NCBI RefSeq assembly: GCF_016124105.1
Contig: NZ_JADGMQ010000002.1
Span: 124,001-188,000, forward strand
Direction of reading: 5' to 3'
DNA length: 64,000 bases
Source of the DNA: Aquamicrobium zhengzhouense
GTDB lineage: Bacteria > Pseudomonadota > Alphaproteobacteria > Rhizobiales > Rhizobiaceae
Each line of letters begins with the position of its first letter. The stretch's first letter is position 1. A program made the position numbers and the translations under genes. The notes under the pieces are model-generated. The model was not told the origin of the DNA. It made no database searches and saw only the letters and a list, made by a program, of their open reading frames with translations. This document shows positions 36,539 to 45,686 of the stretch, piece after piece.

Positions 36539-37738
36539 AATCTCCGCCATATCCGTCTGTTCGCGTTCGCAGTTGAGACCGGATCTCTGTCGAAAGCTGC
36601 GGAGGCTGTACGCGTCTCTCAACCTGCCGCATCCCAGGCGATATCGCGGCTAGAAGAGCATTTCAGCGGGGATCTTTTCGAACGACGCGGCAGCGGTGTG
36701 TTCTTGACGGAGCGTGGCAAGGTCGTTTCCGTTCGTGCCACCCGGATTATCGAGCTTTTGCGGTCCGCCAACGTAAAACTCGCCAAGCAGTCACGCATCG
36801 GTCGTGGCCTGGCGCAGGACCTTCTGGAAACCCACGCGACTATTGCTCATTTGCGTGCCCTTGCAGGCTTTGCACGCGTTGGTAGCTTTTCAGCGGCGGC
36901 GCGGATGCTCGGTCAGGCTGAACCGTCGGTGCAGCGTGCCGCGAGGGAGTTGGAACGTATTGGCGGTGTTCCGCTGTTCGACGGTCGACAGCAATCCGTT
37001 CGCCTCACCACCGCTGGCCAGATGATCGCCTCTATCGCGGGGCTGGTGCTGCGCGAGCTTGAAAGTGCCGTGGAAGAGGTTCGCGAGCTGGATGGCAGTT
37101 TTGACGGTCGTGTGGTCGTTGGTACGCTGCCCCTTGTTCGCACCTCCATCATCCCGGATGCCATTGCACGGTGCGCGGCACAGCGCCCCGGGGCGTCGTT
37201 TGAAATCCTTGACGGTTCCTACGAGGCTTTGCTTCACAGTTTGATGATCGGTGACCTTGACCTCCTTGTGGGCGCGCTACGCGATGATAAGGTCAAGCGT
37301 GGTATCACGCAGGAGGCGCTGTTCGTCGACGGCCTATCGATCGTGGCAAGAGCGGATCACCCGTTGTTCCGGCTCGAAAACATCAGCTATCAGGATCTTG
37401 TCGGATACCCTTGGGCTCTGCCTCGCCGAAGTACTCCTACCCGTGTCATTTTCGATGCTATTGCAGCGGAACATGGGTTTGGGCCGCGGGATGGTGAGGG
37501 AATTGTAGAGACCGGCTCATTAGTCGCACTACGTGGTATTCTCGTCCAGTCCGATCGCCTTACCATCCTGTCTCGGCACCAGATCCGATATGAGGAGGAG
37601 GCTGGTCTTCTAAGGGTTCTGCCGGTGGAACTGCCAGCGACCGAACGTCCGATCGGAATTGCGAGTCGGACAGGCTGGAAACCAACCGCGTTGCAGGCTG
37701 AATTCCTTGCGGCCTTACGTGACGTTTCTTCTGCGTGA
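36524..37738 (+). CDS. LysR-family regulator with two tandem N-terminal HTH domains
   Basis: A 404-residue protein, about 100 longer than usual LTTRs. The first winged HTH covers about residues 5-65 (HIRLFAFAVETGSLSKAAEA, VSQPAASQAISRLE). A second LTTR HTH covers about 108-168 (LRALAGFARVGSFSAAARML, AEPSVQRAARELE, LFDGRQQSVRLTTAG). The effector domain follows at about 190-400. It lies 35 bp after the tautomerase gene, as GalR/LigR-type regulators do, so control of the ring-cleavage genes is likely. The start codon sits inside an inverted repeat, and a normal ribosome site is lacking. Confidence 0.88.
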   Translation: MIAYPNLRHIRLFAFAVETGSLSKAAEAVRVSQPAASQAISRLEEHFSGDLFERRGSGVFLTERGKVVSVRATRIIELLRSANVKLAKQSRIGRGLAQDLLETHATIAHLRALAGFARVGSFSAAARMLGQAEPSVQRAARELERIGGVPLFDGRQQSVRLTTAGQMIASIAGLVLRELESAVEEVRELDGSFDGRVVVGTLPLVRTSIIPDAIARCAAQRPGASFEILDGSYEALLHSLMIGDLDLLVGALRDDKVKRGITQEALFVDGLSIVARADHPLFRLENISYQDLVGYPWALPRRSTPTRVIFDAIAAEHGFGPRDGEGIVETGSLVALRGILVQSDRLTILSRHQIRYEEEAGLLRVLPVELPATERPIGIASRTGWKPTALQAEFLAALRDVSSA

Positions 37739-37915
37739 CGGACCGCCGAGGCAATTGGCCAAGCTGGACATTCGCCCTGGATTGAATGAATGTGGCTGTT
37801 GAGCCCTGCAGATACGGGAAAGGCTGGACATTCTTGAATTCTAGCCTCAATCAACTGATCTGGAAACGTGCGCGTCACGTTGGCGAGCTGACTAAACTCT
37901 AACCTTGGAATTGAC

Positions 37916-39751
37916 ATGCCTCCTTATCGCTCCCGCACAACTACCCACGGTCGCAACATGGCCGGCGCGCGCGGCCTTTGGCGCGCCACCGGCATGAAGG
38001 ATGGCGATTTCGGGAAACCAATTATCGCGGTCGTAAACTCGTTCACTCAGTTCGTACCGGGGCACGTGCATCTGAAGGATCTGGGCCAGCTCGTAGCGCG
38101 CGAGATTGAGGCTGCAGGTGGCGTCGCCAAGGAATTTAACACCATTGCTGTCGATGACGGTATCGCAATGGGTCACGATGGCATGCTCTATTCGCTGCCT
38201 TCACGCGAGATCATTGCTGACTCCGTAGAGTATATGGTCAACGCACACTGCGCTGACGCAATGGTCTGCATCTCGAACTGCGACAAGATCACCCCGGGTA
38301 TGTTGAACGCCGCAATGCGTCTCAATATCCCGGCGATCTTCGTTTCCGGCGGTCCTATGGAAGCGGGTAAGGTTGTCTTGAATGGCAAGACCCAGGCGCT
38401 CGACCTTGTCGACGCGATGGTGGCTGCTGCGGACGACGCGATGTCCGACGACGATGTCAAGGCGATTGAGCGGTCGGCTTGCCCGACCTGCGGTTCGTGC
38501 TCGGGGATGTTTACCGCAAACTCGATGAACTGCTTGACCGAAGCTCTTGGCCTTTCTCTGCCAGGTAACGGTTCGACGCTGGCAACGCACTCGGATCGCG
38601 AGCGCCTTTTCCTGGAAGCAGGACGGGTCATCGTCGACGTCTGCAAGCGCTACTACGAGCAGGATGACGAGAGCGTCTTGCCGCGCAACGTCGCGAACAA
38701 GAAGGCGTTCGAGAACGCGATGTCGCTCGACATTGCGATGGGTGGTTCAACGAATACCGTCCTGCACATTCTTGCTGCAGCGCATGAAGGCGGCATCGAC
38801 TTCAACATGGAGGATATCGATCGGCTGTCGCGCCACGTTCCCTGTCTGTCGAAAGTGGCGCCGGCAAAAAGCGACGTTCACATGGAGGACGTTCACCGTG
38901 CCGGCGGCATCATGCGCATCCTTGGTGAACTGGAGCGCGGTGGTCTGATTCACCGTGACACGCCGACTGTTCATGCGCCAACGCTCGGCGATGCAATCGA
39001 CCAGTGGGACATCACCCGCACCAACGACGAAAAGGTCCACGAGTTCTTCAAGGCCGCTCCTGGTGGCGTTCCGACGCAGACGGCGTTCAGCCAGTCTTCA
39101 CGCTGGAAGGAACTCGATACCGACGGCAAGGATGGAGTCATTCGCTCAGTCGAGCATCCGTTCTCCAAAGATGGCGGCCTTGCCGTTCTAAAGGGCAATA
39201 TCGCTCTCGACGGCTGCGTCGTGAAGACCGCTGGTGTTGACGAATCGATCCTTGTCTTCTCAGGCCCGGCGGTTGTCTATGAGAGCCAGGACGCTGCTGT
39301 TAAGGGGATCCTCAGCAACGAGGTGAAAGCGGGCGACGTCGTCGTAATCCGCTATGAAGGCCCGAAGGGCGGCCCCGGCATGCAGGAAATGCTCTATCCG
39401 ACAAGCTACTTGAAGTCGAAGGGCCTCGGAGCAAGCTGTGCGCTGCTGACGGACGGCCGCTTTTCAGGTGGCACCTCAGGCTTGTCCATTGGCCATGCCT
39501 CGCCGGAAGCAGCCCAGGGCGGCGCGATCGGTCTCGTTCGCAATGGCGACATCATCGACATCGATATTCCAGGACGCAAGATCAGCTTGCGTATTTCGGA
39601 CGAGGAACTAGAAGTCCGCCGCGCCGAGCAGGATCGCCTCGGCTGGAAGCCTGCAGAACAGCGCAAGCGCAACGTTACCACGGCGCTGAAGGCCTACGCT
39701 GCCTTTGCCTCGAGCGCCGATAAGGGCGCCGTTCGCGTCCTGCCAGAGTAA
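37916..39751 (+). CDS. ilvD: Dihydroxy-acid dehydratase
   Basis: A 611-residue IlvD/Edd family dehydratase of full length. Iron-sulfur cysteines appear at [11 protein letters not shown] (Cys122) and [19 protein letters not shown] (about 190-208), and GGSTNTVLH and [10 protein letters not shown] are present. It removes water from 2,3-dihydroxy-isovalerate or -methylvalerate in Val/Ile/Leu synthesis. The spacing of 177 bp from the LysR gene and a terminator after it suggest its own unit. A sugar-acid dehydratase role cannot be fully excluded, but the 611-residue length fits the biosynthetic enzyme. Confidence 0.93.
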   Translation: MPPYRSRTTTHGRNMAGARGLWRATGMKDGDFGKPIIAVVNSFTQFVPGHVHLKDLGQLVAREIEAAGGVAKEFNTIAVDDGIAMGHDGMLYSLPSREIIADSVEYMVNAHCADAMVCISNCDKITPGMLNAAMRLNIPAIFVSGGPMEAGKVVLNGKTQALDLVDAMVAAADDAMSDDDVKAIERSACPTCGSCSGMFTANSMNCLTEALGLSLPGNGSTLATHSDRERLFLEAGRVIVDVCKRYYEQDDESVLPRNVANKKAFENAMSLDIAMGGSTNTVLHILAAAHEGGIDFNMEDIDRLSRHVPCLSKVAPAKSDVHMEDVHRAGGIMRILGELERGGLIHRDTPTVHAPTLGDAIDQWDITRTNDEKVHEFFKAAPGGVPTQTAFSQSSRWKELDTDGKDGVIRSVEHPFSKDGGLAVLKGNIALDGCVVKTAGVDESILVFSGPAVVYESQDAAVKGILSNEVKAGDVVVIRYEGPKGGPGMQEMLYPTSYLKSKGLGASCALLTDGRFSGGTSGLSIGHASPEAAQGGAIGLVRNGDIIDIDIPGRKISLRISDEELEVRRAEQDRLGWKPAEQRKRNVTTALKAYAAFASSADKGAVRVLPE

Positions 39752-39773
39752 GCTGTCGCGCTTGAATTTCTCG

Positions 39774-39808
39774 CGCCGCGTCCTTCCGAGGGCGCGGCGT
39801 TTTCTTTT
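39774..39808 (+). terminator. Rho-independent terminator after ilvD
   Basis: CGCCGCG pairs with CGCGGCG around a 12-nt loop that itself can pair (TCC/GGG), followed by TTTTCTTTT. It lies 22 bp after the ilvD stop. Confidence 0.88.
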
Positions 39809-39907
39809 GGCTGGCGAACGGCGCATTGCGTCGAGCGAAAGCAATCGGCTAGTTAGCCTGAGCAAGCCATGTACGCCAAAGAGCCGCACCGGGAGCCGGG
39901 CAGACGC

Positions 39908-41110
39908 ATGAAAATCGCTGTAACGGGTGCCACCGGTTTTGTCGGACGCAGCCTTGTGCCGCTGCTTGCAAAGCGCGCTGAGCTGCTTCTCATCGGCCGG
40001 GACATCGCACGGATCCGGATGCTCTTTCCCGGGCAGGCCGCCTGTTCCTATGACGGCCTGGCCGACCAGGCAAAGGGCTTTGACCTCCTCATTCACCTTG
40101 CGACCATCAACAGCGATTCCGACGCCGGGGAAGCGGACTTCGAAAAGGTGAATGTGGATCTTTTGCTGGAAATGGCCGAGGCGGCCCGCCGGGCGGGCGT
40201 GAAGCGCTTCGTGAACATCTCCTCGCTCCACGCTCTCGATGCAAACAACCGTTCGCCCTATGCGAGCACCAAGCGAAAGGGGGCCGAAGCGCTTCTTAAC
40301 GTCGAAGGCATGGAAACGCTGACACTTTATCTGCCCGCCGTACATGGCGATGGCTGGCGGGGAAAGATGGCGTTCCTCAACCGGCTGCCGGAGGTGTTTG
40401 CCAAGCCGCTTGCTGTTCTTTCTGGCGCGCTCAAGCCCACGGTGGAGGTGACGACGCTCGCCGAGTTTATTTTGAACCGTGCCGCAACGCACGAGGATAG
40501 GGAAGTCGCGCTCTCCGAAGGCCAGGAGCACAATCCCGTCTACAATTTCGTCCGCCGAACTGTGGACCTTGCCTTTGCGCTGGTCGTCATCCTCTTCTTC
40601 TGGTGGGCACTGCTGCTGATCTGGCTGGCAGTGAAGCTCCAGTCGCCCGGCCCGGGAATCTTCGCCCAGCGACGCATCGGACAGAACGGCACGGAGTTCA
40701 CCTGCTACAAGTTTCGTACGATGCGCCTTGGCACTGTCCAGGCCGCAACCAATGAGGTCTCGGCGAGTGCTGTCACAAAGCTTGGCCATTTCTTGCGTCG
40801 CACCAAGCTCGATGAGCTGCCGCAGGTCGTCAATATCCTGAGCAATGAGATCAGCCTGATTGGCCCACGGCCGTGTCTGCCCGTACAGCGGGCGTTGATC
40901 GAGGAACGACGCAAACGCGGCGTCCTGCGTTTGAAGCCGGGAATCAGCGGCCTGTCACAGGTGAATGGCATCGACATGAGTGAGCCCGTACGCCTCGCGA
41001 AACATGACGCGCGGTATCTTGCCATGCAATCGCTGCTGCTCGACCTAAAAATCGCCTTAGAAACTATACTCGGCAGGGGCGGGGGTGACCGGGTCAGAGA
41101 TCGACGCTAA
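39908..41110 (+). CDS. Hybrid nucleoside-diphosphate-sugar epimerase / undecaprenyl-phosphate sugar transferase
   Basis: A 400-residue fusion. Residues about 1-205 are an extended-SDR domain with GATGFVG (7-13) and the YASTK catalytic motif; it lacks the last third of a normal epimerase. From about 210 one membrane segment (LAFALVVILFFWWALLLIWL) leads into a bacterial sugar transferase with SPGPGIFAQRRIG, KFRTM, RRTKLDELPQ and GPRP. The transferase part links a sugar phosphate to undecaprenyl phosphate at the inner membrane, starting a surface glycan. ATG 39908 is chosen near the Rossmann strand; ATG 39869 would add 13 residues. Neither has a clear ribosome site. Confidence 0.85.
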   Translation: MKIAVTGATGFVGRSLVPLLAKRAELLLIGRDIARIRMLFPGQAACSYDGLADQAKGFDLLIHLATINSDSDAGEADFEKVNVDLLLEMAEAARRAGVKRFVNISSLHALDANNRSPYASTKRKGAEALLNVEGMETLTLYLPAVHGDGWRGKMAFLNRLPEVFAKPLAVLSGALKPTVEVTTLAEFILNRAATHEDREVALSEGQEHNPVYNFVRRTVDLAFALVVILFFWWALLLIWLAVKLQSPGPGIFAQRRIGQNGTEFTCYKFRTMRLGTVQAATNEVSASAVTKLGHFLRRTKLDELPQVVNILSNEISLIGPRPCLPVQRALIEERRKRGVLRLKPGISGLSQVNGIDMSEPVRLAKHDARYLAMQSLLLDLKIALETILGRGGGDRVRDRR

Positions 41111-41171
41111 TGGCGCGAACCACGAATGGCAGCGTAGACGCTGCCAGAGATCTACGAAGGTGGGGGCCTTT

Positions 41172-41760
41172 ATGAAAATCGACTTTGCAAATCCGCGATG
41201 GGAAGCCGGATTTCCCTACGCATATCTCAGAGCCGTACCTGTTTGGCTTGGGCTTTGCTTGTGCGTCGCATTTATCGGATACGTTGCGTTAGCCCTGACG
41301 CCGTCTCATTACGCTCTTTGGCCTCCAGCACCTTGGCGTCGAAGATATTCGACCTTTACTCTTCGAAGCTCGAAATGTCCGATCCGATGAGTGGATCGCG
41401 TTCACGCCGCTGGTTCAGACGGCGGTAAGGGGGGGATTTGATACGGTCAATCAGGTCTCGCCCTACCATGAGACGCTCAAAGGCTTCTGGGCGCTCCCCA
41501 TCCTGGATTGGTCACTGATCGTGAAGCCTCAATTATGGGGCTTTTGGCTTCTCCCGCCAGCCTATGCATATTCCTTCTATTTTGCATGCCTTTGGGCGTC
41601 GTTCCTTCTCGGTTATTCCGTACTGTTCAATCAGCTTGGCGCGCCACTTCGTATTGCGGTGGTAAGTGCAGTGGCCGTCGTCGGCGCCGGATCCTGCTTT
41701 GCCGTTGCCGACAGCCGCGGGCACGTGTACTCCTGCTTTTTAAGGAGAACTCATGGCTAG
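41172..41760 (+). pseudogene. Frameshifted and 3'-truncated polytopic membrane protein
   Basis: Two reading frames join into one protein: from ATG 41172 (MKIDFANPRWEAGFPYAYLR, a membrane segment, ALTPSHYAL) and then from about 41328 in the +1 frame (FGLQHLGVEDIRPLLFEARN, VRSDEWIAFTP, VKPQLWGFWLLP). The RSDEW-TP and PQxWGFxLLP pattern recalls large multi-pass envelope proteins with about 10 or more membrane spans. The shift is near the CTCTTTGGC at 41324-41332. After about 195 residues homology-like sequence ends at a stop. It follows the hybrid sugar transferase, so it may have been a surface-glycan gene. A sequencing error could explain the shift but not the short 3' end. Confidence 0.65.
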
Positions 41761-41914
41761 ACCACCGAACTACAGTCACGAGCGAATGGAGCGAGATCGC
41801 GCCAAGGCGGCTAAGAAGGCTGAGAAGCAGGCGGCTAAGGCTAACGCTCGTAAATCCGATGAAGGTACATCGGAGAAAAATGAAGACCCTTCGGAAAGCA
41901 CGCCGAGCGACTAG
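41753..41914 (+). CDS. Small basic charged protein, 53 residues, unknown function
   Basis: MARPPNYSHERMERDRAKAA is followed by a lysine/alanine-rich helix and an acidic serine-rich tail ending ESTPSD. AAGGAG lies 5 nt before the ATG. The pattern (MxRPPxY, then a charged helix) is common among short conserved alphaproteobacterial hypotheticals. It overlaps the end of the broken membrane protein and is convergent with the DUF982 gene by 4 bp. Confidence 0.7.
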   Translation: MARPPNYSHERMERDRAKAAKKAEKQAAKANARKSDEGTSEKNEDPSESTPSD

Positions 41915-42264
41915 GCCTTTTCGTCGTAGAGAATGCCGGCCTCGCGAGCGACTGCTAGGACCGCGCGACGAGCGGCCATTGTCGTCTTGCCGCCGAGGCT
42001 GGCATCAGAACACGCTTGCAGTGCTGCGCGATATTTCTCGCTGCGCTTTGCATTCCAGCTTCCCAGAAGAAATTGGTAAGCTTCGGTGGGTGTACGCAGC
42101 GTGTGTACGGCACCTGTGGCATCTACCTTGACGGTGATGTGATTCTCAAAACGATTGCTATCCATGGCCTCAAATAGGCTATGCGCCGAACTAAGGCCAG
42201 CACCGTCTCGGTTGGTTGACACGCGATTGTCGCCGGACTTGAGTAAAGCCATAGCGTCAGGCAC
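41911..42264 (-). CDS. DUF982 family protein
   Basis: A 117-residue protein. The core from about residue 38 (NRFENHITVKVDATGAVHTL) through AYQFLLGSWNAKRSEKYRAA and the end AVLAVAREAGIL match DUF982, a family almost confined to Rhizobiales and often found in accessory regions in many copies. Function unknown; probably cytoplasmic. It overlaps the upstream hypothetical gene by 8 bp. Confidence 0.8.
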   Translation of the reverse strand: MPDAMALLKSGDNRVSTNRDGAGLSSAHSLFEAMDSNRFENHITVKVDATGAVHTLRTPTEAYQFLLGSWNAKRSEKYRAALQACSDASLGGKTTMAARRAVLAVAREAGILYDEKA

Positions 42265-42532
42265 GATCGTAACTGAATGATGTCAGAAGCGTAGTTACGA
42301 AATTGCTCGCGCGTTCCTTGACGAGCACTTCTGTCCACTCGTCGGTACCGCGTAGCCTGAGATCAGTACGAATACTTTCTACCGCGGCTTCTTCAATTCG
42401 TTTGATATGCGTCTTGAATTCAGTTTCGCCACCAGCATGATACATATCACGTATGACCATGCGCAGAATTTCCTGAATTGCAATTTGCCAAGCCGTATTG
42501 ATCGCTTGTAGCTCGTTTCTATCCGGTGCCAT
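42257..42532 (-). CDS. Hypothetical protein, 91 residues
   Basis: The protein starts MAPDRNELQAINTAWQIAIQ and is predicted mostly helical with no membrane segment, signal peptide or known motif. It overlaps the DUF982 gene by 8 bp on the same strand, which suggests a real two-gene unit. I do not recognise it. Confidence 0.6.
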   Translation of the reverse strand: MAPDRNELQAINTAWQIAIQEILRMVIRDMYHAGGETEFKTHIKRIEEAAVESIRTDLRLRGTDEWTEVLVKERASNFVTTLLTSFSYDRA

Positions 42533-42589
42533 ATATGCTCCGATCGCACGAGTTTAGGGACACTTCTGCGCGGACAGCCGACAAAAGCC

Positions 42590-42970
42590 CTAAGCCTGCC
42601 TGGCCTTGCGCGCCGCATATCGCCTGTCTCGTTCGGCCTTGCGTGCGGCCTCATCTTCCACCAACCGCGCAATGCGAGCGTTTTCGGCACCCTTGCGGGC
42701 CTCTGTCTCTGCCGTTGCTGCGGCTGCGGCGGTGGCTTTTTCTTCGGCAGCAACCAATTCCAACCGGGTCTGCTCTTCAAGCTTCAGCCTGTTCCTTTCG
42801 GCACGGCGTGCGTCACGAGCTTCCACCAGTGTAATTCGCTCAGCCTGTCGGGCCAGACGCGTGGGCTCGGCAATCTCCTTTGCGGTCTTATAGGCCTCAA
42901 GGAGGTGCGCCTTGGCGTCCGCAGCGGTGGAACGTCTGTCGGCGAAATCGTTGTTTCGAAGGTTTCTCAA
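42590..42970 (-). CDS. DUF6481 family protein, charged coiled-coil
   Basis: A 126-residue protein starting (TTG) MRNLRNNDFADRRSTAADAK and continuing as a single long Arg/Glu/Ala-rich helix, the layout of the DUF6481 family. GGGAAAAG precedes the TTG by about 5 nt. Members are frequently found next to cold-shock protein genes in Rhizobiales, and cspA lies 372 bp upstream on the same strand here. Function unknown. Confidence 0.72.
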   Translation of the reverse strand: MRNLRNNDFADRRSTAADAKAHLLEAYKTAKEIAEPTRLARQAERITLVEARDARRAERNRLKLEEQTRLELVAAEEKATAAAAATAETEARKGAENARIARLVEDEAARKAERDRRYAARKARQA

Positions 42971-43342
42971 ATCTTTTCCCTTAAAGAGGCAGTTGTCGAA
43001 CAGCCTGTTGTGATGAGTAGGGCCAGCAGGTGATATGAGCGTGGGTTAGCTACGGGTGCTCTTTGCGAGGGGTAACTAAGAAGTCAGGACGTCTGCGCTT
43101 CGCACGATGCTACCGCGCGCGAGGGCCCTGCCCATGCCTGAATCTGAAACGGACTTGATCCGGACTTCGCCGGGCAACTAAGCCCGCAAGCGATACTTGC
43201 TGAATGTTTCAGTCATCAGATCAGCCACGTGCGGCCATGCGGCCAAAATGAAAAGGCCAAGCGGTTTGCCTGGCCTCAGAATAATGACGTGCTTCCTGCG
43301 ATGCCAGTACATCCGTGGTCAAAGAGAAGCAGCTACCTATAA
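42971..43342. other. Intergenic region between DUF6481 gene and cspA
   Basis: I see no gene in these 372 bp. The cspA-proximal part contains the terminator at 43245-43276. The rest has no repeat or operator that I can support. Confidence 0.6.
43245..43276 (-). terminator. Rho-independent terminator of cspA
   Basis: On the minus strand AGGCCA-(11 nt)-TGGCCT is followed by TTTCATTTT. The hairpin lies about 66 bp downstream of the cspA stop. The loop can pair further (GG/CC). Confidence 0.7.
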
Positions 43343-43552
43343 TTAAACGGACTGCAGATTGCAGGCCGACATCTTGCCCGACTTCACGTCGCGCTCAAGA
43401 TCGAAGCCGATCTTCTGGCCTTCAATGAGTTCGCGCATCCCAGCACGTTCGACAGCCGAGATATGAACAAAGGCATCTGCGCCGCCGTTGTCAGGTTGGA
43501 TAAAGCCGAAGCCCTTGGTGGAATTGAACCATTTTACTGTGCCGATGGTCAT
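43343..43552 (-). CDS. cspA: Cold-shock protein, CspA family
   Basis: A 69-residue cold-shock-domain protein starting [20 protein letters not shown], with RNP1 (KGFGFIQ) and RNP2 (DAFVHIS). It binds single-stranded nucleic acid and melts mRNA structure. AAAGGA lies 6 nt before ATG 43552; an in-frame ATG 15 bp upstream lies before that site and is not used in my call. A strong promoter about 150 bp upstream implies a long leader with GC hairpins, as for thermally regulated csp genes. Confidence 0.93.
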   Translation of the reverse strand: MTIGTVKWFNSTKGFGFIQPDNGGADAFVHISAVERAGMRELIEGQKIGFDLERDVKSGKMSACNLQSV

Positions 43553-43697
43553 GATGAATCCTTTCAAGCTTAGATTGAGGAGCTGCGCAGCAGGCGCCGC
43601 GCAGATGAAACCGAATATTTTGAAAGAAAGGATCGCTTAAAACGCGGTGCCAGTCGCGAAGTAGACAAAACTCGGCAAGCAAAAGATCGATTTTTGT

Positions 43698-43726
43698 TAC
43701 ATACGCGCTCGCAACTACCAAGTCAA
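43698..43726 (-). promoter_or_regulatory. Sigma-70-type promoter of cspA
   Basis: Read on the minus strand: TTGACT (43721-43726), 17-bp spacer, TATGTA (43698-43703). Transcription would start near 43690, giving a leader of about 140 nt before the cspA ATG. The leader can form a stem CTGCGC/GCGCAG near 43591-43613. Confidence 0.65.
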
Positions 43727-43824
43727 CGTTTAGTTTTATGATGAGATGTTTCGCATCTACGGGATGTGTTTGCGCCGATATGGCAGCTTTGCGGAACGGT
43801 GATGTCCCGTGAGAAAGGCCCTCC

Positions 43825-44157
43825 GTGTCGCCTTGGATGGCCTCTCGACGTCAGATTTCGGTTCGCTTGGCTAGCTGCAGCGCGTCCTCACGACGCGCGG
43901 TACAGAGCATGGACGATATCGACATCACCCAGTTCGCCGCTCTTCTGCGAACATTCAAGCAGCATGGCCGGCAGGTGGTCATCGCAGTGCACGAACGGAG
44001 CCTATTCGACTAGCTGTCGCGCGACCTCAGTCCCGCCGGCATGCAATCGCATGTAGGTCCAAAGCCCTATCGATACACGTTAGCAGGGCGCGCAAAGCAG
44101 TCACCGCTTGTGCCGCCACCCGATGACGTTCCTCCCCCCGTTGCAGCGCGCAATTAA
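43825..44157 (+). pseudogene. Remnant of the C-terminal part of an SMC/AAA-type ATPase
   Basis: The frame contains MDDIDITQFAALLRTFKQHG, RQVVIAVHERSLFD and, after a TAG stop at 44011-44013, continues LSRDLSPAG and on to TAA at 44155-44157. The pattern (helix, hydrophobic strand, HERSLFDYL) is that of the last strand and switch region of SMC/RecF-like or island-borne ATPases. The stop replaces an expected Tyr codon (TAC to TAG). No N-terminal Walker A region is present. It sits next to an integrase relic, so it is probably the debris of an integrated element. Confidence 0.5.
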
Positions 44158-44160
44158 GCT

Positions 44161-44962
44161 TCAACCAAAGTCGCCTTCAAGCTGCCTAGCGATATCGTCC
44201 GGGATCACATCCGAGTAGTAGGCCTCGATCATTTTCACCGATGTCCGCATATTGATGGCAAGTGTATAGATATCCGTTCCCTTCTGTAGCTGCCGCGTCG
44301 CGTAGGTATGGCGGAAGCTATAGGCAGTGCGGGCGCGCCCGAACGGATCGGTCTTCAGCTCGGCTGCTTCCGGGAGCGCATTCAGGCCCTTTTTGAACGA
44401 TTTGGCGCGCTCACCGATAGCATTGCCGAAGACTGCCTCGTCCATCCGAGGTTCGCGATCGTGAACTGCAACGTAGGCGTCCCACAAATTGATGAAGTGG
44501 TCGAGTGCATTGACGTTGGAAACCAGCACTTGCGGCTTCTCCCTCTGCCGCGTGCAGCAATACGGAAACGCTGCTTTGAAATGGGTTTCTTGCGCTCCTC
44601 TTTGAAGCCGAGAATGTGGCCCCAATTCAATTGTGCATCTCAGTGGGGCGCGTACCCGTAGCGATGCCTATGAAGCAGTCGAGTACGAGTCGCTCGTATT
44701 TAATGCGATGCTCGAGTGCAGGCTCCTCCTGCCACAGATGTGACGGACGAGGCTTTGCCATGTAGCAGGCCTTCCTCGGCGCGCCAGACTGGCCGCTGAT
44801 AGTGTGGGGCCGCAAGTTTGGCCGCCTCATTTGGATCGGTTGTTTTCCGATCCTCTTCTGGCCCTGACCAGAAATAGAGAATCGCACCCAGCAGTGGGGA
44901 CTGTCATTTCGAAGGAGCACCACGTAGGGCGTTTTGGACGGTGCATTCATCAGAGTCGCCAC
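44161..44962 (-). pseudogene. Decayed phage-type tyrosine integrase
   Basis: The catalytic domain is spread over three frames. The last 154 codons (44161-44625) hold SFRHTYATRQLQKGTDIYTL with the R-H pair and the tyrosine in MIEAYYSDVIPDD. Upstream frames contain the box I arginine in GIATGTRPTEMHN (end of 44627-44962) and the linking LNWGHILGFKEERKKPISKQ (44382-44630). At least two frameshifts separate them and the N-terminal arm-binding domain is gone. It lies 170 bp from the 3' end of tRNA-Thr, the usual place for an integrase of a tRNA-targeted island. Confidence 0.82.
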
Positions 44963-45131
44963 CGGTGAGTTACCTTGGTGTGCTGCTGTGCTAGGTGCGT
45001 GCTAATAAGCGCGCAGCAACGTATTCCCAATTTATTGGAAAAAGCTGTAACAGGGCAAACACGTGCTGGCGGCGTGCTAGTTCTTTCTGGATATCTTGGA
45101 ATCCAGAATATCTAACAATTTCAAGGGGAAA

Positions 45132-45206
<75 letters not shown>

Positions 45207-45366
45207 CGGTGTTTGAGTGTGGCGGCCTTCTGCCATAAGGAATCGAAGAGTGCAAGCACCCTTCTGCACCTTTTGTGGAAGAACACTCACTTTGTGCAAA
45301 AAGCGGTATCTGCTATAGGCTCGCGTCGCCAGAAGGACATAATTGATCCCTAGCGGAGAAGTAGGT

Positions 45367-45546
45367 TTGACCTCCCAAGACGATCACAAGCGTAAACAGA
45401 CCACTGCACAGGACAGAAAGCGGCAGCGACTCGCCGAACAGTTGCGGGCGAATCTGCAGCGCCGCAAGGCACAGGCGCGCTCCCGGCGGGAGGGGGAGGC
45501 CGATTCGCGGCCCGAAGGGTTGCTGCAGGAAGATGGCGAGGCCTAA
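45367..45546 (+). CDS. Small conserved hypothetical protein upstream of murA
   Basis: A 59-residue hydrophilic protein with the core RKRQRLAEQLRANLQRRKAQ followed by ARSRREGEADSRPEGL. This KRQRLAExLRxNLxRRKAQARxR pattern is conserved before murA in Rhizobiales. The start chosen is TTG 45367 behind GGAGAAG; a TTG at 45343 would add 8 residues. Basic helix, no known function. Confidence 0.75.
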   Translation: MTSQDDHKRKQTTAQDRKRQRLAEQLRANLQRRKAQARSRREGEADSRPEGLLQEDGEA

Positions 45547-45686
45547 CAGAGCAATGGATCAGTGCTCTGTCACAGGCCGTCTCCGTCATTTTTCCGCTTA
45601 TTGTTGAACAGAACCGCCGGTCCGGTTAGACCAGCCGGCTTCAGACATGAACGGCCTGGGCTGTGCCCCGGCAAAGGGGATGACCC

